Shown here in pieces: positions 8,396 through 15,885 of a stretch of 40,345 bases of DNA. Below the pieces are notes generated by a model. It was not told the DNA's origin. It saw nothing but the letters and a program-made list of their open reading frames with translations, and made no database searches. Positions within the stretch are counted from its first letter, which is position 1. Every line of letters starts with the position of its first letter. Both the position numbers and the translations under genes were made by a program. This DNA comes from an uncultured Gammaproteobacteria bacterium. Lineage in GTDB: Bacteria > Pseudomonadota > Gammaproteobacteria > Ga0077536. The DNA lies in the NCBI GenBank assembly GCA_938075585.1, contig CALJHG010000017.1:1-40345 (forward strand), given 5' to 3'.

Positions 8396-9523
8396 ATGAA
8401 ATGTCGCGCGGCCGTTTTACACACTATAGGAGCGCCAACTCCCTATAGTGACTCGAAACCAATTAAGATAGAGGAAATAGAACTAGAGGCACCAGGCAAT
8501 GGCGAGGTACTAGTGAAGGTGGCGGCGGCAGGTCTCTGTCACTCGGATTTATCAGTACTAAATGGTTCCAGACCACGCCCAGTGCCCATGGTTATCGGTC
8601 ACGAGGCTGCGGGCGTTGTGACATCTATTGGTCCTGGCGTGACTAATTTAGATGTAGGGGACCATGTCGTATTTGTTTTTGTTCCTAGCTGCGGGGATTG
8701 TATTCCATGTGGGGAAGGAAGACCGGCGCTATGCGAACCGGGTGCGAAAGCAAATGTTGCGGGTACACTGCTCGGGGGAAGTCAACGTATCTCGTTAAAT
8801 GGAAAGCCAGTCACTCATCATGTGGGCGTCTCTTGTTTTGCTGAATACGCCGTCGTTTCTCAATGTTCTTTGGTCAAGGTCAGTAAAAATCTCCCGCTGG
8901 ATCAGGCGGCACTTTTTGGGTGTGCTGTAATCACCGGGGTGGGCGCAGTTGTTAATACAGCTGAAATGAAAATGGGTTCAGTCGCTGTGATAGTCGGACT
9001 AGGAGGCACGGGGTTAGCTGCTCTGTTAGGTGCAAAAGCGGCCGGTGCAACCAAAACGATCGGAGTAGATCTGTTGGATAGTAAGCTCGAGCTCGCTAGC
9101 GGGTTGGGTTGCGACTTAGTCTTTAAAGCCGACGACCCTGAAATCATAGAAAAAGTAAAAGGCGTTACAAATGGCGGTGGTGATTACGCATTCGAGTGCG
9201 TTGGTTCCGAGCATGCTTTACAATTAGCATATTCTCTGACTAAACGAGGCGGCATGACATGCTCTAGCGGTCTATCTCATCCAAACAGTCAGTTCTCGAT
9301 ATCACATCTCAGCTTAGTAGCGGAAGAAAAAACTATAAAAGGAAGTTATCTAGGAAGCTGTGTGCCAAAACGCGACATACCCCGCTACATTGAACTATTT
9401 GAAGCGGGTTCGCTACCTATTGATTCTTTAATGAGTGAAAAACTATCACTTGATCAGGTGAATGAGGGATTTGACAAACTCGCGAGTGGTGAAACAGTAA
9501 GACAACTTATCACCTTTGACTAA
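8396..9523 (+). CDS. zinc-dependent alcohol dehydrogenase (MDR family)
   Basis: A 375-residue medium-chain dehydrogenase. Catalytic zinc ligands are C48 (LCHSD), H69-E70 (GHEAAG) and the cysteine of FGCAVITGVGAV (about 175). The structural zinc site is C99, C102, C105 and C113. The Rossmann loop is GLGGTG (about 202-207), and the following strand ends in VDLLDSK with an aspartate, which favours NAD over NADP. The 375-residue size matches the class III/long-chain MDR subgroup. The ATG at 8396 has GGAGAA upstream. It starts 53 nt after the aldolase gene, and a luciferase-like oxidoreductase follows 21 nt later, so these probably share a transcript. The alcohol substrate is unknown; an alcohol made by the nearby P450 is conceivable. 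Confidence 0.9.
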   Translation: MKCRAAVLHTIGAPTPYSDSKPIKIEEIELEAPGNGEVLVKVAAAGLCHSDLSVLNGSRPRPVPMVIGHEAAGVVTSIGPGVTNLDVGDHVVFVFVPSCGDCIPCGEGRPALCEPGAKANVAGTLLGGSQRISLNGKPVTHHVGVSCFAEYAVVSQCSLVKVSKNLPLDQAALFGCAVITGVGAVVNTAEMKMGSVAVIVGLGGTGLAALLGAKAAGATKTIGVDLLDSKLELASGLGCDLVFKADDPEIIEKVKGVTNGGGDYAFECVGSEHALQLAYSLTKRGGMTCSSGLSHPNSQFSISHLSLVAEEKTIKGSYLGSCVPKRDIPRYIELFEAGSLPIDSLMSEKLSLDQVNEGFDKLASGETVRQLITFD

Positions 9524-9544
9524 TTAATTGGTCAGCGAGTATAT

Positions 9545-10345
9545 ATGACAAATTTTTCCATTTGTTTGACGAAGCATACTATGAGTTTTCCTCCACATCT
9601 CGTCGCTCGGGAAGCTGAGAACAGAGGCTTCCATTGTATTTTTCTGCCGGAGAATAGTCATGTCCCGATCAATCGAGACAAGACGATCAAAAAGTTTGAT
9701 GACATAAAACGTCTATCGAAGTTTTACGATCCTTTTATAACTTTAGCCGCCTGCGCCGCCGTAACTAGTGAAATAAAACTAGGCACTAGCGTTTGTTTGC
9801 TGACCCAAAGGGAACCAGAAAATACAGCTCGGACGGTCGAATCGCTCCAAGTCATCAGTAAGAACAGACTAATACTAGGTGTGGCAGGCGGTTTTGTTCG
9901 CGAGGCTATGGAAAATCACGGGTCTAATTTCAGCAGACGGTGGGAGATTGTGAGACAGCGGGTGCTGAAGATGAGAGATATTTGGCAGAAGAAAAATGAA
10001 CTAAACCACCCTGGCAAGCCTAAAATTGATCCTCTCATTTGGATAGGGTCCAACTCCAACAAGGTTCCTGAAAGAGTAGCAGAGTATGCGGATGGTTGGT
10101 TAGCAAGAGGAGATGTGTATAAGGGTTTCCCACCCTTAGATCTAAAACAGGCGTGCGAGAAACAAGGAAGAAATATGAATGAAATCACCCTGTCGCTAAT
10201 GGACCCTCCAACCTCCCTAAAAGAGAGTAAAAAAGCTATCAACGATGGTTACCAAAATTTTGTATATTTCGTTTCAGAAGACACGAAAGAGCAAGTACTG
10301 CATAAACTGGATGAAATATCTAAATTAATTGATAGGCTCCGATAA
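9545..10345 (+). CDS. LLM-class (luciferase-like) flavin or F420 oxidoreductase
   Basis: A 266-residue TIM-barrel protein of the luciferase-like monooxygenase superfamily. It shows the usual early HPENSH-like segment (FLPENSHVP), the LGTSVCLLTQREPENTART block (about 78-97), LGVAGGFVREAMENHG (about 118-133), and the PLIWIGSNS region (about 160-168). The pattern resembles the subgroup often annotated as F420-dependent. Gammaproteobacteria generally lack F420, so FMN with a separate reductase is the more likely cofactor. It follows the alcohol dehydrogenase by 21 nt and precedes the DUF3429 gene by 6 nt. Its substrate is not known. Confidence 0.85.
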   Translation: MTNFSICLTKHTMSFPPHLVAREAENRGFHCIFLPENSHVPINRDKTIKKFDDIKRLSKFYDPFITLAACAAVTSEIKLGTSVCLLTQREPENTARTVESLQVISKNRLILGVAGGFVREAMENHGSNFSRRWEIVRQRVLKMRDIWQKKNELNHPGKPKIDPLIWIGSNSNKVPERVAEYADGWLARGDVYKGFPPLDLKQACEKQGRNMNEITLSLMDPPTSLKESKKAINDGYQNFVYFVSEDTKEQVLHKLDEISKLIDRLR

Positions 10346-10351
10346 GAAAGC

Positions 10352-10819
10352 ATGACTCATAAACAAGACGCAATACCCCAAATTGCGATCCTATTAGGAT
10401 ATAGCGGTGCATCGCCATTTGTAGCCCTTGCAATTCTTAGTATTCTTTTTGAGGAACCCTTCTTTATAGAAGGGTTAATTGTGTACGCGGCAATCATACT
10501 CTCATTTTTGGGGGGAATATACTGGGGCGCTGCCATGAAAAATCTATCTCAAAATGAATTCACAGCGAGCCTGAAAACCGACTTGAGTATTAGTGTAACT
10601 CCCGCCCTTCTAGCGTGGGGAATCCTAGTTATTAAAAACCTTAAAGTAGCTATTATATTTTTGTCGGTAGGTTTTCTTGCGCAACTAATAGTAGACGTAG
10701 TTGCGACTAAAAATGGATATTTCCCTCATTGGTACAATGCGTTACGTATCCCCCTCACTGCAATCGTTCTTCTGTGCCTAATCGTTGCCTATATATATTA
10801 CGAACCGCTACAAATTTAA
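10352..10819 (+). CDS. DUF3429 inner-membrane protein
   Basis: A 155-residue integral membrane protein with about five predicted helices (roughly residues 9-32, 39-58, 78-92, 95-116 and 130-150). The LGYSGASPF start and the FLGGIYWGAAM segment are typical of the DUF3429 family, whose function is unknown. It begins 6 nt after the LLM gene, so it is translated from the same message. Its stop codon overlaps the stop of the convergent P450 gene by 4 nt at a TTAA. Confidence 0.8.
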   Translation: MTHKQDAIPQIAILLGYSGASPFVALAILSILFEEPFFIEGLIVYAAIILSFLGGIYWGAAMKNLSQNEFTASLKTDLSISVTPALLAWGILVIKNLKVAIIFLSVGFLAQLIVDVVATKNGYFPHWYNALRIPLTAIVLLCLIVAYIYYEPLQI

Positions 10820-12027
10820 ACTGTTCTACTGACCACTTTCACGGGAAGCCTCTTTATCCCAACCAGTCTATTATTCGGCGTCCATTCTATGGGACCGTCA
10901 ATGCTCAACAAAACATCTGATGCTAGAAACTCTTCCAAGACGATCTTTAGCTCTAAGCGAGCCAGGGAAGCACCCAAACAGAAATGCGCGCCAGCACCGA
11001 ACCCTAGATGTTTATTCGGCTCCCGCTCAATATTAAATAAAAAAGGGTCCTCAAATACTTGTTCATCTCGGTTGGCAGACATTTCCCACACAGTAACCTT
11101 ATCTCCGATTGCGATTCGACAATCCTGTATCACTGTCTCAGACTTAGCAGTTCTCCGTTTGTACACGGAAGGTGTTGTCCATCTGACCACTTCTTCAATA
11201 GCACTTTTTACGAGCGTTTTATTTGCCCTAAGTTTTTCTAGCTCAAGTGGATTATCTATGAAAGCTTGTATCGCTCCAGTTATTGAACGAGTCGTTGTTT
11301 CCGCACCCGCAGGAAACAGGAGAGAAAAAAATGAACCGAGTTCATAGTCAGTGAGTTTAGATCCATCCTCCTCAAATTCCGCATGCACGATTCTTGAAAA
11401 AATATCTAGCGTCGGTCTATCTCTCTTAGTTTCAATCAAAGACTTAGAGTAATGACGGATTTTTGCAAGATATTCAGAAGCAATGACAGAGGTCGAGGTA
11501 GCCTCTATTCCCAAGTCAATCCATTCACACAGATCTTTCCGATCTTTTTCTGGGACGCCTAAAACCATACAAATTGCCTGCGTCGGAATCTCGGGAGAAA
11601 TACTGGCCGCAAAATCTAGCTTATCGCCCACTTTCAGCTCACAAAAAATACTTTGTGCTTTTTTCCTAAGTACATTCTCTAGTTCTTGAACTGCCTTTAG
11701 CGTGAACCCTTTCTGAACGAGCGCTCGTAACCTCCGATGCTGCGCCCCATCACTTTGATTTAGGAGTTTCCCGGCAGTTTTTTCGTCCTTAATACCGGTT
11801 CCACCACCAATTCGTTCTCCCGCTTTATCGGACGAAAAAATTCTCGGATTACGGAGCACGTAATTAACATCTTCATAGCAACAGACCACCCAGAAGCCTT
11901 CCTTGTCAGGTGTAACATTTGTAGGCTCATGCCAATAAATGGGGGAATTTTTTCTTAACCATGTAAAATATTCGTGCGGAAAGCCTGCTCTGAAAGATAG
12001 ATCATCAGACAAATCTATAGGTTCCAT
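10816..12027 (-). CDS. cytochrome P450
   Basis: A 403-residue soluble bacterial P450 without a membrane anchor. The heme-binding loop is FGAGAHFCLG with C350 as thiolate ligand. The I-helix oxygen-activation motif is PAGAETTTR (239-247), with glutamate where many P450s have aspartate. The ExxR pair is EEVVR (278-282). Overall it resembles the bacterial families that hydroxylate steroids, terpenes or fatty acids, but the subfamily cannot be fixed by eye. No ferredoxin or ferredoxin reductase gene is nearby, so electrons must come from elsewhere. The ATG has AGGAACGGA upstream. It follows the BVMO gene by 42 nt, so the two are likely co-transcribed. Confidence 0.95.
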   Translation of the reverse strand: MEPIDLSDDLSFRAGFPHEYFTWLRKNSPIYWHEPTNVTPDKEGFWVVCCYEDVNYVLRNPRIFSSDKAGERIGGGTGIKDEKTAGKLLNQSDGAQHRRLRALVQKGFTLKAVQELENVLRKKAQSIFCELKVGDKLDFAASISPEIPTQAICMVLGVPEKDRKDLCEWIDLGIEATSTSVIASEYLAKIRHYSKSLIETKRDRPTLDIFSRIVHAEFEEDGSKLTDYELGSFFSLLFPAGAETTTRSITGAIQAFIDNPLELEKLRANKTLVKSAIEEVVRWTTPSVYKRRTAKSETVIQDCRIAIGDKVTVWEMSANRDEQVFEDPFLFNIEREPNKHLGFGAGAHFCLGASLARLELKIVLEEFLASDVLLSIDGPIEWTPNNRLVGIKRLPVKVVSRTV

Positions 12028-12069
12028 TTCCGTTCCTACTATTAGCTACAGATCCATGGAAAGAACATA

Positions 12070-13677
12070 CTATTTCACTAATGTATATCCTTCGTAGTTA
12101 TTCGCCGCCACATTGTCACACCTCTCCCGGTACAAAGGTGAACCTCCTGCGTAAAGGTACATTTGTCTTTTTTTACCCGGGATATTCGCCCCCATAAACC
12201 ACGAATCTGCCTCAGGGAAAAGGGTTCCCTTAACTACTTCCTGTACGTGATCGGTCCATTCGTCTTCTGCATCCTGATTTACCTCAATGCGGCTTATCTC
12301 ATTTTCAGTCAGGTATTTTATACAATCACTCACCCACTCAACATTTTGCTCTATACAGCGAGGGATATTACAGAAAGTTCCGCCGTTAGTCGGTCCAACA
12401 ACAGTAAAAAGATTTGGAAACCCAGCGGAACCCATCCCTAAATAAGTTTTCGGTCCATCGACCCACTTGTCCTTCAAGATTAGCCCGTCGGAGCCACGAA
12501 TATCGATGCGGTCGAGACTCCCCGTAACTGTATCAAAACCAGTGGCAAGTATTAATATGTCAAACTCAAATTCTTGCTCGGCAGTTCTAAGCCCCCTTTC
12601 AGTGACCATTTCAATCGGGGTACTTTTAATATCTACGAGTCGCACATTACTTTGATTATAAACTTCGTAATAACCATCCTCTAACGGCACACGCTTTGTT
12701 CCAAACGGGTGGCCTTTCGGGCACAACATCTCAGCCACTTTAGGATCGTTAACTCGGGACCTGATCTTGTTCCTAACAAATTCTGCCGCAGTTTCATTAG
12801 CTTTATGATCAGTTAGCACGTCTTCATAGGTGCCTAGCCAAAAACCGAAACCAGGCTCGTTCCAAAGTTCTTCATAGCGGGCTTCCCGCTCTTCGGGAGT
12901 CACATCGAACGCAGACTTCTCCTCAAAGTCCGCTAAAAATGATCCGAAAGTTTCACGGCATCGTTGGAAGATCTTTGGATAATCCTTTTTTATCTGAACC
13001 TGCTCTTCTGCTGTTATCGGCCTGTTACCTATCGGCTTACAGAAATTAGCCGTCCTTTGAAAAACGGTTAATTGCCCAACATTTTTCGCGATTTCAGTAA
13101 TCATTTGCACCGCAGTAGCGCCTGTCCCTATGACTCCGACTCGTTTACCTTCCAGGGAAACATCCTCTCTTGGCCAATTGGCGGTATGCCAGGAGGGGTT
13201 TTTAAAATTTGCAAGTCCAGGAATTTCAGGTGTGAAGGGCGTAGATAAAACACCCACAGCAGTTACCAAAAATTTACAGCTAATCGAATGATCGCCATCT
13301 GTTTCAATCTGCCAACGATTTGTCTTATCATCATAATGAGCCGAACGCACGCGAGTATTGAATTCAATGTTAGGGCGTAAATTAAATTTATCTGCGACAA
13401 ATTCCAAATATTTTAAGTTGTCAGGTTGGGGTGAAAAATGCTCATTCCAATTCCATTCTTCTAACACCTCGTCCGAGAACGAATAGCCGTAGCTGTAACT
13501 TTCGGAATCAAAACGGGCTCCAGGATAACGATTCCAATACCAAGTCCCACCTACTCCACTGCCCGCTTCGAATACCTTTACATCTAAACCTAATTCATCA
13601 CGTAACTTATGAAGTTGGTACATACCAGATATTCCCGCACCAATAATTACTGCGTCAACCATCTCCCTATCCGACAT
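12070..13677 (-). CDS. Baeyer-Villiger-type flavin monooxygenase
   Basis: A 535-residue FAD/NADPH monooxygenase of the cyclohexanone/phenylacetone monooxygenase type. The FAD loop is GAGISG (13-18), followed by GGTWYWNRYPGARFDSES (43-60), typical of the group. The NADP loop is GVIGTGATAVQ (181-191). The BVMO fingerprint FxGxxxHxxxW(P/D) is present as FKNPSWHTANWP (158-169), with asparagine in place of its glycine. The length is near the usual 530-550. A strong ribosome binding site, GGGAGAGG, precedes the ATG. It heads a two-gene unit with the P450. It probably oxidises a cyclic or linear ketone to an ester or lactone, or acts as an FMO-like oxygenase; the substrate is unknown. Confidence 0.9.
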   Translation of the reverse strand: MSDREMVDAVIIGAGISGMYQLHKLRDELGLDVKVFEAGSGVGGTWYWNRYPGARFDSESYSYGYSFSDEVLEEWNWNEHFSPQPDNLKYLEFVADKFNLRPNIEFNTRVRSAHYDDKTNRWQIETDGDHSISCKFLVTAVGVLSTPFTPEIPGLANFKNPSWHTANWPREDVSLEGKRVGVIGTGATAVQMITEIAKNVGQLTVFQRTANFCKPIGNRPITAEEQVQIKKDYPKIFQRCRETFGSFLADFEEKSAFDVTPEEREARYEELWNEPGFGFWLGTYEDVLTDHKANETAAEFVRNKIRSRVNDPKVAEMLCPKGHPFGTKRVPLEDGYYEVYNQSNVRLVDIKSTPIEMVTERGLRTAEQEFEFDILILATGFDTVTGSLDRIDIRGSDGLILKDKWVDGPKTYLGMGSAGFPNLFTVVGPTNGGTFCNIPRCIEQNVEWVSDCIKYLTENEISRIEVNQDAEDEWTDHVQEVVKGTLFPEADSWFMGANIPGKKRQMYLYAGGSPLYRERCDNVAANNYEGYTLVK

Positions 13678-13929
13678 CTTGCCTCTCCCGTTACAATTTT
13701 TTATCAGTCTTTTAAATTAATGATGAGTATATCATTTGACAGCGTACTAGGTCACTACAACGTCTAACGTAAAATGAATTTAATATTGGTACGTCATCGC
13801 TGGATAGTAATGCGTATCATTCATATACTTGATAACATCATACCAGAGAATAACATCTCTCATTTTGGGTCAGGGTTCCACATATCAAGATAATAATGGA
13901 GGATCTGCGCTAGTTGTAAGGATATAATT

Positions 13930-14006
13930 TGGTGGCTATGGGTGGACTTGAACCACCGACCTCAGCATTATGAATGCCGCGCTCTAACCAGCTGAGCTAC
14001 ATAGCC
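13930..14006 (-). tRNA. tRNA-Met (CAT), elongator type
   Basis: A 77-nt cloverleaf with encoded CCA. The acceptor stem is GGCTATG/CATAGCC, the anticodon loop TTCATAA with CAT, and the T arm GGTGG-TTCAAGT-CCACC. The first base pair G-C and the strong overall likeness to bacterial metT-type genes indicate elongator tRNA-Met, not initiator (which has a 1-72 mismatch). A CAT anticodon can also be tRNA-Ile2 after lysidine modification, which cannot be fully excluded. Its 3' end faces the accessory block. Confidence 0.95.
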
Positions 14007-14081
14007 GAATTCTGAGAAATGTTTCCCCGATTTTTTTCGGAAAAATTTTTTTCTGAACGGCAAGGAAAAATTACCCCCGAG

Positions 14082-14110
14082 ATCATCGTGGTTCACACAG
14101 AGCCTGTCAA
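14082..14110 (-). promoter_or_regulatory. sigma70-type promoter for tRNA-Met
   Basis: Read on the minus strand: TTGACA (14105-14110), a 17-nt spacer, then GATGAT (14082-14087), 4 of 6 to the -10 consensus. It is followed by CTCGGGGG, a GC-rich discriminator of the kind seen at stringently controlled stable-RNA promoters. Transcription would begin about 14075, giving a leader of about 70 nt. Confidence 0.55.
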
Positions 14111-14170
14111 GATCAACGTTAAATTAAGTCAATATACTATCGTGAAAACTAGAAAAAATAGGAAAACATC

Positions 14171-14665
14171 ATGCTACCTGTGAGCGGGATTATCACCACC
14201 GAGGCCGAAGTTTTAAAGAATTGGATTGATTCGAACAAACACATGAACGTAGCCTATTATTTAATTGTGTTTGAAAAAGGATTCGACAAATACAAGGACT
14301 TAATCGGTATGGATATTAACTACATAAAAACCGAACAGCGTTCTACCGTTTCACTTGAAGCACACATTTGCTATCACGCAGAAGCAATGCTTGGAGATGA
14401 ACTGAGAGTTGAAACTCGTATTGTCGATTTTGACTCAAAACGAGCGCACGTCTACCAAGAGATGTATCATGACGACCGCTTACTCGCCACGCAAGAGACG
14501 CTGTCCATTAGCTTTGACATCAGAAAAAGAAAAACTTGTGCTTTCGATCCGAGATTTATTGTACATTATAAATTTCTATGCGAGGCTCAGGTGTTAACGC
14601 CAATCAAGGGAGAGTTAGGCAAGTCTGTAAAACTCTCGATGAATAAATCAACAAATTCAGGTTGA
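14171..14665 (+). CDS. hotdog-fold acyl-CoA thioesterase-like protein
   Basis: A 164-residue single hotdog domain of the 4-hydroxybenzoyl-CoA thioesterase-like superfamily. The motif NWIDSNKHMNVAYYL (about 16-30) carries the D-x3-H-M-N pattern usual for this family. A central strand pair (about 54-90) and a C-terminal strand ETLSISFDI follow. It resembles the thioesterase domain sometimes fused to carnitine 3-dehydrogenase, but that link is uncertain. AGGA lies about 8 nt before the ATG. It is a lone plus-strand gene between tRNA-Met (divergent) and metF (convergent), so its role cannot be inferred from context. Confidence 0.8.
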   Translation: MLPVSGIITTEAEVLKNWIDSNKHMNVAYYLIVFEKGFDKYKDLIGMDINYIKTEQRSTVSLEAHICYHAEAMLGDELRVETRIVDFDSKRAHVYQEMYHDDRLLATQETLSISFDIRKRKTCAFDPRFIVHYKFLCEAQVLTPIKGELGKSVKLSMNKSTNSG

Positions 14666-14708
14666 TTTTTTTCACTTTTACTTTTTGCAAATTTAACCAC
14701 AGATTATA

Positions 14709-15533
14709 TTATAAATTAGCACATATTTTTAGAGGTACTCTGGCTTGGTTCATAGAGTAGAAATGTAATTTGGGAGCGCCACCTGAAATTAACCTACTAC
14801 ATAAGTCAGACACTACCTCAATACCCAAGTTTTCCAGAGCTTCTTTGTCATCCCGCAAGCCCTCGCACTCCCTAGCTAACCACTTGGGAATCTCCGCGCC
14901 ACATATCCTAGAAAATCGTTCTAAATTAGTATAATTGGTTATCGGCATAATCCCGGGGATAATTGGGATATCTATTCCAACTGATGCACATCTATCCACA
15001 AAGTAAAAATAAGAATCCGCATTGTAGAAATACTGAGTAATTGCGGCGTCAGCGCCAGATGCAACCTTATCTCTGAAACGCTGAAGATCGTCTCGCGACG
15101 ACAACGCTTGAGGATGCACCTCAGGGTAAGCTGCTACATTAATTTTAAAATCGTCAGCATACCTATCTTTGATAAAAGTCACGAGTTCACTCGCATATTT
15201 AAACTCACCAGAGGCAACTAAACCTGATGGATTGTCCCCTCTCAACGCCACTATCTCTGATACGCCTGCAGATTTATATTTGTTCAACGTTTCCGCAATC
15301 TCCTCAGCTGTAAGCATATTACAAGAGATGTGAGGAGCGGTTCGAATACCTGTTTCTTCAGCGAGATTATTGGTTGTATCAAACGTTAAATCTCGTGTGC
15401 CGCCGCCAGCGCCAAAGGTCACTGAAAAAAATTCGGGATTAACGGCAGCTAAAGCTTTAGCTGTCTTCATAAGCCTTTTCTGAGCCTCGACCCCACGGGC
15501 GGGGAAAAATTCAAAACTAATTGGTACGGTCAT
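14709..15533 (-). CDS. metF: 5,10-methylenetetrahydrofolate reductase
   Basis: A 274-residue FAD enzyme that reduces 5,10-methylene-THF to 5-methyl-THF for methionine synthesis. ISFEFFPARG at the N-terminus holds the catalytic glutamate. FSVTFGAGGGTRDLT, the ALRGD turn, VAAYPEVHPQA and ITQYFYN are all conserved. The frame is open to an ATG at 15578, but the ATG at 15533 is chosen because AGGGA lies just before it and the protein then has the normal MetF length and start. It faces the tkt operon across a 352-nt gap and could draw on C1 units from the 4804-7257 enzyme. Confidence 0.95.
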   Translation of the reverse strand: MTVPISFEFFPARGVEAQKRLMKTAKALAAVNPEFFSVTFGAGGGTRDLTFDTTNNLAEETGIRTAPHISCNMLTAEEIAETLNKYKSAGVSEIVALRGDNPSGLVASGEFKYASELVTFIKDRYADDFKINVAAYPEVHPQALSSRDDLQRFRDKVASGADAAITQYFYNADSYFYFVDRCASVGIDIPIIPGIMPITNYTNLERFSRICGAEIPKWLARECEGLRDDKEALENLGIEVVSDLCSRLISGGAPKLHFYSMNQARVPLKICANL

Positions 15534-15885
15534 ATCATCCCTAATTATATAATATGATGAATAAAGCCTCTCAGACACTCATTCCATTCAATAATCATGA
15601 AGATTATCCCTTAATTGACTCATTCGTGCGAATAAAGGCGTCATAACGGCAAAACCATTCAATAATTGAAGTTTTTTCGGACAGGATATCAGTATAGAAT
15701 TGCAGACTAGAATTTACGATTAATCTATAGATGCCATTGCTAATTAATTAACGTGCTTAAATGTTTTTAAATCGTCTGATATAAGGCTTGATGTTGGAAT
15801 TGTAAAAAACAGTAGCGAATCGATGTGACAACCTACTAAGCGCATTCAATTAAGTATTTGTTTAAATTTATATTCTAAGGGGTAA
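15534..15885. other. 352-nt metF/tkt divergent intergenic region
   Basis: No gene is seen here on either strand. The region is AT-rich. The 12-mer CCATTCAATAAT occurs twice (15584-15595, 15655-15666); the second copy overlaps the dyad TTCAA-TAA-TTGAA (15658-15670), which is followed by GTTTTTT. No MetJ-like AGACGTCT boxes and no SAM or SAH riboswitch core were recognised. Confidence 0.6.
15757..15785 (+). promoter_or_regulatory. candidate tkt-gap-pgk promoter
   Basis: TTAAAT (15757-15762), a 17-nt spacer, then TATAAG (15780-15785), 5 of 6 to the -10 consensus but only 3 of 6 at -35. It lies about 100 nt before tkt and is the best match in the gap, but it is weak evidence in AT-rich DNA. Confidence 0.3.
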
